Positions 1-9,694 are shown, numbered from the stretch's first letter. The stretch: 64,000 bases of DNA from Actinomycetota bacterium (GCA_009773565.1 WSXY01000002.1:381805-445804), one strand, 5' to 3'. The notes: generated by a model from the letters alone, not told the origin. A program made the numbers and translations.

Positions 1-80
1 TCGAGAATCATCTGCCGCTTAGGGTTCGCAAGCGTCTTACACAACTCCGAGTGAAGGCAGTAGAAACTGTCGTCATCCAC
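1..80 (-). CDS. ArsR-family regulator, N-terminal fragment
   Basis: The reverse strand opens at a GTG (78-80) placed 5 nt after AGAAGGAG and reads without a stop to the window edge, about 26 codons. The visible peptide contains LHSELCKTLANPKRQMIL, the start of the ArsR/SmtB winged-helix fold (helix 'aLadptRlrIL'). Members are dimeric repressors that sense metals or redox state. The sensing residues lie outside the window. It is divergent from the chemosensory operon, and an AT-rich palindrome sits directly upstream. Only the N-terminus is visible, so the ligand cannot be inferred. Confidence 0.6.
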   Translation of the reverse strand, partial: MDDDSFYCLHSELCKTLANPKRQMIL

Positions 81-100
81 GGGGTCTCCTTCTCTACAAG

Positions 101-120
101 ATATGCGAATATTCGAATAC
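101..120 (-). promoter_or_regulatory. Probable operator/promoter of the ArsR-like gene
   Basis: A perfect 10-bp palindrome CGAATATTCG (106-115) lies in an AT-rich patch 26 nt upstream of the GTG start. ArsR repressors typically bind such AT-rich inverted repeats at their own promoters, so autoregulation is inferred. The rest of 116-254 shows no gene. Confidence 0.4.
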
Positions 121-254
121 TATGAAGCAAACAATAAGCCTACTTAACAATCAAAGCAAGGGCTTCACGAGCGATTCTTGTCAGACAGGCACAAAACCGT
201 GTCCTATGAGCGTCTTCGTAGTCGGGAATGGCGTGATCGCGACCACGTTCGGCT

Positions 255-282
255 TTGAGCACCCCCTGGTGCGTGCTACGAT
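255..282 (+). promoter_or_regulatory. Candidate promoter of the chemosensory operon
   Basis: TTGAGC (255-260), a 16-bp spacer and TACGAT (277-282) preceded by TGC form a plausible extended -10 promoter about 95 nt upstream of the first gene. No other promoter of this quality was noticed between here and cheB. Confidence 0.4.
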
Positions 283-377
283 TGAACCCGCATGAACGCG
301 TCGGCGGACACTGCGATTCGACTATCCTGCCGCCGGTGCATCCTTACGCGCCGATCGATCTGAACGGGGAGTGACTC

Positions 378-1124
378 GTGGCCCTCGAGGGAAACCTCAA
401 GGACTTCTCGATTGCGGACATGTTCCGCCTGCTGGCGTCGGGTCGAAAGACCGGCACGCTGTATCTCGAGCGTCCCGATGCCCAGGGCAAGGTCTGCTTC
501 AAGAAGGGCCGTGTGTTCTTCGCATCCAGCAACTGGCATCGCGAATCGCTCGGCCGCCGCATCGTGAAGGTCGGGGTCATCTCCGAGAAGCAACTCAGGC
601 AGGCACTCGGGCTCCAGAAGATCCAGAAGAAGGAGAAGGCCGACCGGCGTCTCGGGCAGATTCTTGTCGATGAGGGCTATCTCGACGCCAAGGTGCTTGA
701 GAACTTCATCCAGGAGCAGATCAACGACACGCTCTTCGACCTCTTCCGCTGGGAGGACGGCCAGCTTCGATTCGAGCCGGATGAAGCATGCGAGGACGAG
801 GACATCGGTATCTCCGTCTCGGTCGAGAACATCATCATGGAATCATCTCGCCGCCTTGAGCTCTGGAGCCGGATCAAGCAGAAGATACCGTCGCTTGAGA
901 GCGAGTTCATCATGGCGTCGTCTCCGGGCGACAAGTCTATGGAGATCCATCTCAAGCCGAAGGAGTGGATGCTTCTGTGCTACCTGCACGGAGGTCGCTC
1001 CGTCGCCGAGCTTGTTTCGCTGACCGGTTACAACGATTTTGAGACCGCGAGAATCCTCTACGGTATGTACTCTGCCGGGCTCATCGAGAAGCTTGAGGAT
1101 GGCGCCGAAGGCGCTGTCGAGTGA
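378..1124 (+). CDS. DUF4388 (PATAN-type) domain protein
   Basis: Protein of 248 aa starting at GTG 378 after GGGGAG. The N-terminal 60 residues (LEGNLKDFSIADMFRLLASG, then a short beta-rich stretch) match the DUF4388/PATAN module found with response regulators and gliding or pilus signalling. Residues about 70-115 contain RRLGQILVDEGYLDAKVL...EQ, the helical repeat also seen at the N-terminus of GspE/PilB-type proteins. There is no transmembrane segment. It is the first gene of the chemosensory operon; cheR follows after 16 nt. DUF4388 proteins are thought to be adaptors or output modules, but no biochemical role can be read from the sequence. Confidence 0.75.
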   Translation: MALEGNLKDFSIADMFRLLASGRKTGTLYLERPDAQGKVCFKKGRVFFASSNWHRESLGRRIVKVGVISEKQLRQALGLQKIQKKEKADRRLGQILVDEGYLDAKVLENFIQEQINDTLFDLFRWEDGQLRFEPDEACEDEDIGISVSVENIIMESSRRLELWSRIKQKIPSLESEFIMASSPGDKSMEIHLKPKEWMLLCYLHGGRSVAELVSLTGYNDFETARILYGMYSAGLIEKLEDGAEGAVE

Positions 1125-1140
1125 GCATGGAATCCACGCC

Positions 1141-2643
1141 GTGAACGAAGAAGGTCTTGCCAAGGATCTGACGCTCGAAGAGTTCGCCAGCTTCCGCGAC
1201 TTCATTCACAAGGCGTCCGGCATCTATCTCGAAGAAGGCAAGCTCGATTCGCTCCGTATCTCGCTCGTCACGCGCGCAACCCGGCTGGGCTTCCCTTCGT
1301 TCGATGACTACTACCGCTCGCTCTCCGGAGACGAACGAGAGTTCAACGAGCTCATGAACCTCGTGACGATCAACGAGACAAGCTTCTTCCGCTTCCCGCA
1401 GCAGTTCGAGGCCTTCAAGACCCGTGTGCTCCCCGAGATCATGGCGGGTAAGCCGCAGTCCAACAAGACGATTCGCGTGTGGTCCGCCGGATGCTCAACA
1501 GGCGAGGAGCCCTATTCGCTCGGCATGGCGCTTCTGGATGCCGGGATTCAGGGTCTCGGATGGACGCCGCAGGTTCTCGGTACCGATGTCTCGACTCGCG
1601 CGCTTGCGCTCGCCCAGAAGGGCGTGTACGGCCGCCGCGCGATGCTCAATGTTGAGAAGGAAGTCATTGCCCGTCACTTTGAGCCGGCGGACGAGTCCTA
1701 TCGGGTGACACCCCAGGTGCGGAGTCTCGTTGATTTCGGCTATCACAACCTGATCAAGGAGCCGTACCCGTTGTCCCTCATGGGTAACTGGGACGTTATC
1801 TTCTGCCGTAACGTCACGATCTACTTCCGGCTGGAGTCGACTCGTCGAGTCGTATCGAACTTCTTCAACAGCCTTAACCCGGGCGGCTACCTCTTCATCG
1901 GCCATTCCGAGACGCTCTCTTCGATCTCGGACGATTTCGAGCCGGTCGAAATAGGGGGCGTCTTCCTGTATCGCAAGCCCAAGACGAAGCAGCTTGTCGC
2001 CGTGCGAGCTTCGCGTGCGCCCGTTGTTGCCGACCGTCTCTCGCAGGCGTCCCAGGCTAATGCCGAGACCGTCAAGTCGCCTCGTAAGCACGAGAGCCCC
2101 GCAGTTATGTCTGCGGCGGTGCCACCGACGGACGAGCTCATCATTGATGCGAGGCGCAGCCTAAGCAACGGGCACCCCGAACGAGTTCTTGAGACCGTCG
2201 CTCGGATTCTCGAGACTGATCCCGGAAATGCCGAGGCGCATCTCCTCTCGGCATACGTGCACGCCGACTCGGGCGACTACGTCAGGGCGCTCGAAGCATG
2301 TCATCGCGCTCTGTCTATCAACCCGCTCTTGCCGGTTGCGCGCTACATCCTCGGCATCATCTATCAGCGCCAGGGGGATCCGGTTCGTGCGGTGAGCGAG
2401 CTCAAGAAGACGATCTACATCGATGCTGAGTTCGCGCTCGCGCATCTGAACCTTGCGAATATCTACAAGTCGCAGCGCAAGTGGGAAGATGCGGCGCGCG
2501 AATACGAGAACGCGCTCCGGGCGCTTTACAAGAGCCCTGAAGGGGCGTGGACCGAGTTCCTCGGCGGGTTCAAGGCCGATCTACTCGCCAAGACGTGCGA
2601 GCGGAGTCTGCTAGAGTGTCGGAAGGCGATGGGCGCGGCGTGA
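1141..2643 (+). CDS. cheR: CheR chemoreceptor methyltransferase with C-terminal TPRs
   Basis: S-adenosylmethionine-dependent methylation of glutamates on MCPs. The N-terminal CheR helical domain (LTLEEFASFRDFIHKASG) is followed by the methyltransferase core with the SAM loop WSAGCSTGEEPYS and FCRNVTIYF. After a linker at about residues 290-340, the C-terminal third (LLSAYVHADSGDYVRALEA, ALAHLNLANIYKSQRKWEDA) consists of TPR repeats, as in CheR proteins of alternative or pilus-type systems. GTG 1141 is chosen because it is in frame, lies just after the previous stop and directly precedes the conserved domain; the frame is open upstream but overlaps the previous gene. About 500 aa. Confidence 0.9.
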   Translation: MNEEGLAKDLTLEEFASFRDFIHKASGIYLEEGKLDSLRISLVTRATRLGFPSFDDYYRSLSGDEREFNELMNLVTINETSFFRFPQQFEAFKTRVLPEIMAGKPQSNKTIRVWSAGCSTGEEPYSLGMALLDAGIQGLGWTPQVLGTDVSTRALALAQKGVYGRRAMLNVEKEVIARHFEPADESYRVTPQVRSLVDFGYHNLIKEPYPLSLMGNWDVIFCRNVTIYFRLESTRRVVSNFFNSLNPGGYLFIGHSETLSSISDDFEPVEIGGVFLYRKPKTKQLVAVRASRAPVVADRLSQASQANAETVKSPRKHESPAVMSAAVPPTDELIIDARRSLSNGHPERVLETVARILETDPGNAEAHLLSAYVHADSGDYVRALEACHRALSINPLLPVARYILGIIYQRQGDPVRAVSELKKTIYIDAEFALAHLNLANIYKSQRKWEDAAREYENALRALYKSPEGAWTEFLGGFKADLLAKTCERSLLECRKAMGAA

Positions 2644-2715
2644 GAATGCCGCTTGGACCCCGCTTTCTGTGGGGCCATATCGGACGTTGTGGGCGTGTTG
2701 AGGAGGGAGCAGGGC

Positions 2716-3093
2716 ATGGCTGCACGTATACTCGCGGTCGATGACAGCCCGACGATTCTCGAGATGATCAAGGCGATTCTCGAGGTTGGCGGATACGACG
2801 TCATCACGGCCGTGGATGGCGCGGAAGCACTGGAGACCGCGCGGGCCGAGAAGCCCGATCTCATACTGCTCGATGTCATGCTGCCGAAGCTGGACGGCTA
2901 TCGCGTCTGCCGGTTGCTCAAGTTCGACCAGAATTACAAGAGCATCCCGATCATCATGCTGACCGCAAAGACCGAGGAGCAGGCAATGGCGACGGGCATC
3001 CGCACCGGCGCAAACCAGTACCTTACGAAGCCGGTCGAGCCCGATACGCTGCTCGCTGCCGTAGCCGAAGAACTTGCCAAGGTTCAGGGTTAG
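2716..3093 (+). CDS. CheY/PilG-like single-domain response regulator
   Basis: Stand-alone receiver of 125 aa. ATG 2716 follows AGGAGGGAGCAGGG. Visible receiver residues are the acidic pair in ILAVDDS, the phospho-acceptor Asp in LILLDVMLPKLDG, Thr in MLTAKT and Lys in YLTKPVE, so it should be phosphorylatable, presumably by the CheA of this operon. There is no output domain. Its position next to a PilB-like gene, rather than flagellar genes, favours a role like PilG/PilH in pilus or surface motility; that is inference from context. Confidence 0.88.
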   Translation: MAARILAVDDSPTILEMIKAILEVGGYDVITAVDGAEALETARAEKPDLILLDVMLPKLDGYRVCRLLKFDQNYKSIPIIMLTAKTEEQAMATGIRTGANQYLTKPVEPDTLLAAVAEELAKVQG

Positions 3094-3098
3094 GCGTC

Positions 3099-4982
3099 GT
3101 GATGATCGACCCGAATGGTATTTCGAGCCGCGTTCTCGACAGTCTTGTGAACGCCGGACTGCTGACCATGGAGCAGCTGGCGAGCATCGACGAGCAAGCC
3201 GGCGCGCGTCACGTGACGTCGGGCGCGATCCTGATGGAGCGCGGTCTTGTCTCGGTTTCTGATGTGGCTTCCGTGCTTGAGCACGAGATGGGAGTCCCGC
3301 GGGTCGATCTCTCGAGTTATGCGCCCGAGGACGCGGCACTCGCGCTCGTTCCGGCCGAGCTCGCGCGTGCACACAACCTGCTGCCGCTCTTCGACATCGA
3401 GGGCATGCTCACGGTGGCGATCGGCGATGCGATGGATGTCTTCGCGCTCGACGCCGTGGCTGTCCACATCGGTCTCGAACTTGAGCCCGTGCTGGCCGAC
3501 GCCGCGTCCGTTACCGCGGCGATCGATCAATACTATGGCGCGTCCGCTCTTGAGCCGGCACCACCAGTCGCACAGGATGACTTCCCCCCGCCTCCGCCTG
3601 TCGCTGAAGCAGAGGGAATTCGCGATACGGAACCTGGTGAGCCCGTATTCGCGACCTCGGACTTCTTCGAGGCGAGCGACGCGGTGGCGACGCTTGGGGT
3701 TCCGGTCGCCCCGGTTGCCGAGTTTGATGCTCCCGCGGCCGTTTCCGCCGTTGAGACGATCGAGCAGATTGCCGTGGCGGTCGCGCCCGGTGGCCGCGAG
3801 TCGATAGACCTCGACGTTCTCGCAGTCGCGGATAGCCGCAAGACCGCTGTGCTGGTGGCCGATATTCTCGAAAGCGCGGTGGCAAAAGGGGCCAGCATGA
3901 TTCACCTGCTGCCCTACAAAGACGACTTCTTCCTCGTCTTCAGGGTCAAAGGCGGGCTCGAGAAGATCGGAAGTGCACCGCTCTCAATGCAGGGTGCTCT
4001 TGTCGACGCATTCAAGAGCTTCGCCAAGATGTCCGGCGTTCAGGCGTCTCGCCCTGCGCTCGCGCGGGTGCGGGCGCATATCGGCGACAAGGACCTGGTC
4101 GTGACCGTCTCAGCCGTTCCGACCATCGCCGGTCAGCGACTGGTGGTCTCGCTCGCTCCGCACAAGCCGGAGCCCCGGGGCCTCGGTGAGCTTGGCATGT
4201 CTGACACCGAGACGCGCGCGCTCCACGCGATGGTCGAGCGCGGCAGGGGCCTTCTGCTGGTGTGCGCTCCCGTGGGCGCCGGTGCGAGCACCACGTACTA
4301 CGCGCTTCTCGCGCATGCAGCGGCCGTGGGCAAGACCGTCTACTCCGTCGAACGTTCGGTTGAGTACGAGATTCCCGCTGTGGCCCAGGTCATGGTCAAT
4401 ACGGCCTCTCCTGTTCCCACCGCAAACTACATTGCTGCGGGCTTACGGCAGGACACCGATGTCATCGCGCTCGACGGTATCCGGACTGTGGAGGATGCGC
4501 ATCTCGCGGTCGAAGCCGCGGGTCTCGGCAAGTTGGTCATCGCCACGTATCCCGCCGCCGACATCTCGACCGGCGTGCGCAGGTTGCTTGACCTCGGCGT
4601 CGAGCCGCACGGGCTTGCCGCGGCTCTTACACTCGGGGTCGGACAGCGACTCGTAAGGCTGAACTGCGCCAACTGCACGGTTGAGCAGCCGGGCACGGTG
4701 CTTGACCGGATCCCGGGTGCGACGACGGGTATCGTGAACAAGGTCGGCACAGGCTGTCCCAACTGCGGGAAGACCGGCTTCCGCGGTACGGTCGGCATCT
4801 TCGAAGTGCTTCCGTTCACCGAGTCGGTCAGAGGCGCTGTGGCCAACGGGGGCACGGCGCTGCAGGTCGCAGCTGCGGCTGGCGCAGCGGGCATGAGGCC
4901 ACTCAGTACGTCGGGGCTCTCTCGTGTGGTATCCGGTCAGGTCAGCGCCGAGGAGCTCGATCGCGTCCTGAGGTTCTCTTGA
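3099..4982 (+). CDS. PilB/GspE-like protein with degraded ATPase motifs
   Basis: A 627-aa protein with type II/IV secretion ATPase architecture: an N-terminal GspEII/MshEN-like domain (about 10-150), an acidic, proline-rich linker (about 155-245) and a C-terminal ATPase-like domain. All catalytic motifs are altered. The Walker A lysine is Ala396 (APVGAGAST), the Walker B region reads ALDGIRT with Gly460 for the glutamate, the Asp box is VERSVEY, and the His box is IATYPAAD. The zinc tetracysteine of PilB is kept (C523, C526, C553, C556). It starts 5 nt after the response regulator gene and is followed by cheW. It cannot be a conventional pilus-extension motor; a scaffold or sensor role is inferred. 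MshEN domains can bind c-di-GMP, but the motif here is too weak to claim that. Confidence 0.82.
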   Translation: MMIDPNGISSRVLDSLVNAGLLTMEQLASIDEQAGARHVTSGAILMERGLVSVSDVASVLEHEMGVPRVDLSSYAPEDAALALVPAELARAHNLLPLFDIEGMLTVAIGDAMDVFALDAVAVHIGLELEPVLADAASVTAAIDQYYGASALEPAPPVAQDDFPPPPPVAEAEGIRDTEPGEPVFATSDFFEASDAVATLGVPVAPVAEFDAPAAVSAVETIEQIAVAVAPGGRESIDLDVLAVADSRKTAVLVADILESAVAKGASMIHLLPYKDDFFLVFRVKGGLEKIGSAPLSMQGALVDAFKSFAKMSGVQASRPALARVRAHIGDKDLVVTVSAVPTIAGQRLVVSLAPHKPEPRGLGELGMSDTETRALHAMVERGRGLLLVCAPVGAGASTTYYALLAHAAAVGKTVYSVERSVEYEIPAVAQVMVNTASPVPTANYIAAGLRQDTDVIALDGIRTVEDAHLAVEAAGLGKLVIATYPAADISTGVRRLLDLGVEPHGLAAALTLGVGQRLVRLNCANCTVEQPGTVLDRIPGATTGIVNKVGTGCPNCGKTGFRGTVGIFEVLPFTESVRGAVANGGTALQVAAAAGAAGMRPLSTSGLSRVVSGQVSAEELDRVLRFS

Positions 4983-4998
4983 GTCACGGGGAGTGATC

Positions 4999-5565
4999 GT
5001 GCCTCGCAAGAAGCAGACAGAACATGAAGCGCCTCCGTCGCCTGAGCGTGTGGCGGTCGGGGACGAGCCGACCTCACAGGCTGAGGAAGTAGTTCGCGTC
5101 ACCCTTCCGGAAGGGCGTGTGGTGGTCTTCCGCCTGGGCGATCAGAGCTATGCGCTCCCGATCGACGTCGTTCAGGAGATTCAGCAGATCGTTGAGTTCA
5201 CGCCTGTTCCTGACTCGGCGCCAGCGCTTGTCGGCATGATCGATGTCCGTGGTCGCATCGTTCCGGCGATCGATGTGCGCGTGCTCGTCGGTCTCGACTC
5301 CCGGCAGTACACGCTCGACACGCCCATGATCCTTTGTCACGCGCACGGTCGTCTCGTGGCGCTTGTGGTCGATGAGGTTGACGATGTCATCACGCTTCCC
5401 GACGGGTCCATTCAGGCTCCGTCGAAGCTGTACGCACTCGCGGATCGCATGATCGGCATCTGCGTGCTCGAGAGCGGGCTTGTCATCATTCTTGATCCCG
5501 AGAGGCTCATTCCGGACACATCGCTTGCGGCAACCGACAACGACGGAGGGGGCCTGGATCTATGA
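4999..5565 (+). CDS. cheW: CheW-like coupling protein 1
   Basis: CheW/SH3-type adaptor linking MCP to CheA. The core (VVFRLGDQSYALPIDVVQEI, LVGMIDVRGRIVPAIDV, LVVDEVDDVI) covers residues about 40-175, after a polar N-terminal extension of about 35 residues. GTG 4999 is preferred because GGGGAG lies at good spacing; an in-frame GTG at 4993 is the alternative. The stop overlaps the next start (ATGA, 5562), implying translational coupling with the second cheW. Confidence 0.85.
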   Translation: MPRKKQTEHEAPPSPERVAVGDEPTSQAEEVVRVTLPEGRVVVFRLGDQSYALPIDVVQEIQQIVEFTPVPDSAPALVGMIDVRGRIVPAIDVRVLVGLDSRQYTLDTPMILCHAHGRLVALVVDEVDDVITLPDGSIQAPSKLYALADRMIGICVLESGLVIILDPERLIPDTSLAATDNDGGGLDL

Positions 5566-6116
5566 CGGACATCGACCCGCTCATTCGTCAGTCGGTAGCG
5601 TCCCAATCGCTCGATATTCTGCGCAAACGCGCTGAATCTCTCGCACAGGTCGAAGAGATCGAAGCAACCGCGGAGATGTTCGCGCTGTTGTGCTTCCGGC
5701 TGGGTTCAGAGTGGTATGCCGTGCGCATCGCCGACGTGCGCGAGATTCACAATGACTTTGTCGTTGCGTCCATACCGCGTGTCCCGTCCTTCATTTTGGG
5801 TGTGATCAACGTTCGGGGTGAGATCATCTCTGTGACCGATACTGCTGCGCTTATCGGAATCGCATCGGATGGCGTACACGGCGGACAGGAGATGTCATCT
5901 GCCATAATCGTGCATTCCGAGCTCTGCGTGAGTGCGCTTGTGGTGGATGAGATCGGCGATATCATCGAGATACGCAAGGATGCCGTGGAGCCTCCCTTGT
6001 CGACATACGATCGAAGCCAGGTGGAGTTCGTCAGCGGTTCTGTCTACGTTGACGGCAGACTCATCGGACTCGTGAATCTCGAGAAAGTGCTCGAACCAAT
6101 CGGCGAGAAAGCTTAG
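5562..6116 (+). CDS. cheW: CheW-like coupling protein 2
   Basis: Second CheW paralogue, 184 aa, beginning at the ATGA overlap with the first. The N-terminal 35 residues look helical, then the CheW fold appears ([48 protein letters not shown]). The two copies are clearly diverged from each other, so they may couple different partners, for example MCP-CheA and the PilB-like protein. Two CheW-type adaptors (PilI and ChpC) are also found in the pilus-type Chp system. Confidence 0.82.
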   Translation: MTDIDPLIRQSVASQSLDILRKRAESLAQVEEIEATAEMFALLCFRLGSEWYAVRIADVREIHNDFVVASIPRVPSFILGVINVRGEIISVTDTAALIGIASDGVHGGQEMSSAIIVHSELCVSALVVDEIGDIIEIRKDAVEPPLSTYDRSQVEFVSGSVYVDGRLIGLVNLEKVLEPIGEKA

Positions 6117-6133
6117 GGCGCGAGAGAGGTCGA

Positions 6134-7363
6134 ATGATGGCTAAGAGATTCATCAAAATGATCAGGGGCAGTTTCTTGCTCAAGTACTCGCTCGTGAACC
6201 TGGGTCTCATCATCCTTGTGAATACGATTCAGCTGGCGGTCGCGTGGTTGATGTTCGGCGACGAACTCAAGCAGTCACCGAACCTCTACACGGACCTCAT
6301 CATCGTTGTCGGTGCGTTCCTCATCACCGGCGTTGTCTTCATCTACATCTACGCGCAGGTCGGTAAGCGCTTCACTGCGCCGCTCGGCTGGGTGGTGGCC
6401 AGCGTCAAATCGGCATGCGAGGGCGAGATCGGCCATAAGGTCGACGTGAAGTCCGAGGACGAGTTCGGCGTGCTGGCGCGTTCTTATAATCAGATGCTCG
6501 ACCTCATCGTGTACCTGATCACGCAGACACAGGAGTCCTCAAACCGGCTTTCCGGGGCCTCCTCGGAGATTCTTTCGGCGACCGAGCAGCAGGCATCCGG
6601 ATCCGCCGAGCAGGCGGCCTCGATCAGCCAGACGACTGCCACGATGGAGGAACTTGCGTCGACGTACCGTCAGATCGCCGAGAACGCCAACCAGGTCGTG
6701 CATATGGCCGAGGCATCGCTCGGGAACGCCGAGTCAGGCCAGCAGGCCGTCGCGAACACGCTTGACGCCATGGAGCAGATCAAGGTACGCGCCCAGTCGT
6801 CGGCAAACAAGATCCTTCAGCTTGGCGAGCGCAGCCAGCAGATCGCCCAGGTACTTGCGATCATCAACAACATCGCCGATCAGACCAAGATCCTCGCGCT
6901 TAACGCTGCTATCGAAGCCGCGCGCGCCGGCGATGCCGGGAAAGGTTTCTCGGTCGTCGCGGTTGAGATACGCAAACTGGCCGAATCGGTCGTCGATTCA
7001 ACCGGCGAGATCGAGACGATCATGACTGAGATCCAGACGGCCGCGAACGACCTCGTCATATCGACCGAGCAGGAGCTGAAGGAAGTCGGCAACGGGGTGC
7101 AGCTTGCGCACGTTACCGGCGACAGCTTCGAGCAGATCCTCGACACGATCGAGCAGACCACCGTGGCCGCCAAGGAGATCTCGGCGGCGACCCAGCAGCA
7201 GAAGAGCGCAACGGACCAGGTCGTGAAGGCCATGCGAGAAGTCGCCTCGGTCGCGCAGCAGACTGCCGCAGGCAGCAAGCAAGTCGCCGCAGCGGCCGAG
7301 CAGCTCGCCGCTATCGCGCGCGAGTCGAGCCATGTGGGCGCCGCATTCAGGATCGTCAACTGA
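6134..7363 (+). CDS. Methyl-accepting chemotaxis protein with minimal external domain
   Basis: 409 aa. Two membrane segments (about 16-37 and 50-73) enclose only about a dozen external residues; a HAMP domain (about 75-125) follows, then a methyl-accepting coiled coil with the conserved hairpin tip ([27 protein letters not shown]). No periplasmic ligand domain exists, so the signal is probably internal, membrane-borne or delivered by another protein. It would cap the CheA-CheW array encoded around it. ATG 6134 follows GAGAGAGG; ATG 6137 is possible. Confidence 0.9.
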   Translation: MMAKRFIKMIRGSFLLKYSLVNLGLIILVNTIQLAVAWLMFGDELKQSPNLYTDLIIVVGAFLITGVVFIYIYAQVGKRFTAPLGWVVASVKSACEGEIGHKVDVKSEDEFGVLARSYNQMLDLIVYLITQTQESSNRLSGASSEILSATEQQASGSAEQAASISQTTATMEELASTYRQIAENANQVVHMAEASLGNAESGQQAVANTLDAMEQIKVRAQSSANKILQLGERSQQIAQVLAIINNIADQTKILALNAAIEAARAGDAGKGFSVVAVEIRKLAESVVDSTGEIETIMTEIQTAANDLVISTEQELKEVGNGVQLAHVTGDSFEQILDTIEQTTVAAKEISAATQQQKSATDQVVKAMREVASVAQQTAAGSKQVAAAAEQLAAIARESSHVGAAFRIVN

Positions 7364-7396
7364 CGGATCGCCGGGTATCGCGAAGGGACTGCACGC

Positions 7397-9664
7397 ATGG
7401 TCGAGTTCGACCGGTCGGCGTTCATCAAGAAGTTTCAGGAAGAGGCGACGGAGTATCTCCAGCGCCTGAATGAAGGCGTCATCACCCTGGAAGGCGATCC
7501 GGAGAACCGGGCGCTTATCGACCAGATGCTCCGTGACGCACATACGCTCAAGGGTTCGGCCCGCATGGTCGGTCTCATCGAGATATCGGATGTCGCACAC
7601 CGTCTCGAAGACATCATGGTCAAGGTTCGTGAGGGTGAGTTGCGCTACGAGCCAAAGATGTCGGACAGCTTCTTCGAGGCGCTCGACATGATCGTGTTCC
7701 TTTCGGAGAACGCCGGCAAAGACGTGAGCGGAGAGGTCGATATCCCCGCGCTGCTCGGGCGTCTCGGCACCGTAGCCGGCGCGGAAGCGGAGCCTGCGCC
7801 CGTCGCGACGGCGTCGCCCGAGGAGGAGCTCCAGGCCGACACAGAGACCCACGAATCGGCACCAGCGTCGGTTCAGAAGCCGTCGAAGAAGGCGGTCCAT
7901 GATGAGGAGAAGCTCCAGGCACGCGTACAGAACACCATTCGTGTCCGCACGGAACAAGTGGATAAGCTCCTCAACCTCGTGAGCGAGGTTGTCATCTCGC
8001 AGATCAAAGACGAGCAGCGCGTTCGCGACCTGAGGTCGCTTCAGGCGCTCTCGAATGAGACGCAGCAGATGTGGGTTCGTGTTCGATCGCTTGCGGCGAT
8101 AGCGCAGGCGGGCCCGCGTGAGTCGCTCGATGAGGACATCGAGGCGCTCGATCAGCTTCTGTCGGACCAGCGCAGACAGCTCGGTGTTATCGCGAAAGAG
8201 TATGCAGACGATACGTCGCGCTCCGCATCCGTCGTGGCCGACCTCCAGGAGCGGGGCATGAGTCTCCGCATGTTGCCGGTGTCGACGGTCTTCAGTACCT
8301 TCCCGCGGGCGGTTCGTGATCTTGCGAAGCAGTTCAACAAGGATGTTGAACTTGAGATCGAAGGCGGGGACACCGAGCTCGACAAGAAGGTCCTTGAAGA
8401 GATCAACGATCCGCTCATCCATATCATGCGCAACGCGGTCGATCACGGCATCGAATCTGTGGCGGATCGCGTTGCAGCCGGTAAGCCCGCGAAGGGTACG
8501 ATTCGCCTGGCCGCCCGTCAGGAAGGCGATCATATCGTCATCGAGGTCACTGACGACGGTGCTGGTATCGACCCGGACAAGGTGCGCGCTGCAGCCGTCC
8601 GCAAGGGGCACATCTCGCAGGCAGAGGCCGCTTCGATGTCGGATCGCGAGGCCCGCTACCTGATCTTCGACGCCGGCTTTTCGACAAGTGCGATCATCAC
8701 CGAGATCTCCGGTCGCGGCGTGGGAATGGATGTCGTTCGTGAGTTCGTTGTGGTCAAACTCAAGGGATCGCTCGACGTAGAGTCGGTGCCCGGCAAAGGG
8801 ACAACCCTCAAGCTGACGATTCCTCTCACTCTGGCGATCATCCGGGCTCTGCTGGTACGCGTGAGCGGCCAGTTGTTCGCCCTGCCGACCTCTTCGGTCG
8901 AGGAAACACTCAGGGTGGAGCCCTCAGAGGTCATCAGGGTCGAGGGCCGTGAGGTCATTCGCAGGCAACGACGAACGATTCCGCTCGTCCGCCTACGCGA
9001 TGTTCTCGGACTGGAGTCCATCCCGGTCGAAGGTAAGAAGCTCCCCATGGTGACGGTCGGTTTCTCCGGGCACCGGATGGGCTTCCTGGTGGACGCCTTC
9101 GCCGGCGAGCAGCAGATCGTCATCAAGACCCTCGGGTCTCATCTGGCGCATGTCGATAATGTCGCCGGGGTCACGATTCTCGGCGCGGGGGAGATCGTTC
9201 CCATCCTCAACGTGCCCGACCTCATGCACCATGCCCGGCAGCTCACGGGAATGAGGGTTCGTCACGAGCCAGTGGTACGTACGTCTGAGGTCGGGTCAAA
9301 GCGCATTCTCATCTGCGAGGATTCATTCACGACCCGTGAACTTGAGCGTTCGATCTTCGAGGCTGCGGGCTATGAAGTCGAAACGGCCATCGACGGGGCC
9401 CTCGGCCTCGCCAAGCTCCGTGAGGGGCTCAAGGTCAATGCGGTCGTGACGGACGTGCAGATGCCGAACATGACCGGCTTCGAGTTGACCAGGGCGATCA
9501 AGGGCGACGAGTTGCTTGCGCATATCCCGGTCATCATCGTGACCTCACTCGAGCGCGAAGAAGAGAAGGCAGAGGGTATCAACGCTGGTGCCGATGCCTA
9601 CATCACCAAGTCAGTCTTCAATCAAGACACGCTCATCGATACAGTTGAGCGCCTTATCAGATAG
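7397..9664 (+). CDS. cheA: CheA histidine kinase fused to a receiver domain
   Basis: 755 aa. Domains in order: Hpt with phosphorylatable His49 (AHTLKGSARMVG), a linker, a P3 dimerisation helix pair (about 190-290), a HATPase (IMRNAVDHGIE, DDGAGIDPDKV, SGRGVGMDVV), a CheW-like P5 domain (about 480-610) and a C-terminal receiver (about 635-755, with VVTDVQMPNM and YITKS). The receiver fusion is typical of non-flagellar (Frz/Chp-like) systems, where it acts as a phosphate sink or second output. No separate P2 domain is obvious. It is the central kinase of the operon. Confidence 0.92.
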   Translation: MVEFDRSAFIKKFQEEATEYLQRLNEGVITLEGDPENRALIDQMLRDAHTLKGSARMVGLIEISDVAHRLEDIMVKVREGELRYEPKMSDSFFEALDMIVFLSENAGKDVSGEVDIPALLGRLGTVAGAEAEPAPVATASPEEELQADTETHESAPASVQKPSKKAVHDEEKLQARVQNTIRVRTEQVDKLLNLVSEVVISQIKDEQRVRDLRSLQALSNETQQMWVRVRSLAAIAQAGPRESLDEDIEALDQLLSDQRRQLGVIAKEYADDTSRSASVVADLQERGMSLRMLPVSTVFSTFPRAVRDLAKQFNKDVELEIEGGDTELDKKVLEEINDPLIHIMRNAVDHGIESVADRVAAGKPAKGTIRLAARQEGDHIVIEVTDDGAGIDPDKVRAAAVRKGHISQAEAASMSDREARYLIFDAGFSTSAIITEISGRGVGMDVVREFVVVKLKGSLDVESVPGKGTTLKLTIPLTLAIIRALLVRVSGQLFALPTSSVEETLRVEPSEVIRVEGREVIRRQRRTIPLVRLRDVLGLESIPVEGKKLPMVTVGFSGHRMGFLVDAFAGEQQIVIKTLGSHLAHVDNVAGVTILGAGEIVPILNVPDLMHHARQLTGMRVRHEPVVRTSEVGSKRILICEDSFTTRELERSIFEAAGYEVETAIDGALGLAKLREGLKVNAVVTDVQMPNMTGFELTRAIKGDELLAHIPVIIVTSLEREEEKAEGINAGADAYITKSVFNQDTLIDTVERLIR

Positions 9665-9694
9665 CGGGCAGTGTGGGTGCCTGAAGAGGGAGCG

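Noticed and set aside
292-363. 23-codon frame near the predicted transcription start of the chemosensory operon
   Set aside because: No ribosome site and no conserved feature; kept only as a theoretical leaderless frame.
2611-3905. Long reverse-strand open frames in the chemosensory region
   Set aside because: They mirror the codon bias of the forward genes, lack ribosome sites and show His/Arg-rich peptides without domain character.
8656-9126. Reverse-strand open frame inside cheA
   Set aside because: Shadow of the CheA HATPase and CheW-like regions; Ser/Arg/Thr-rich artefact with no start signal.
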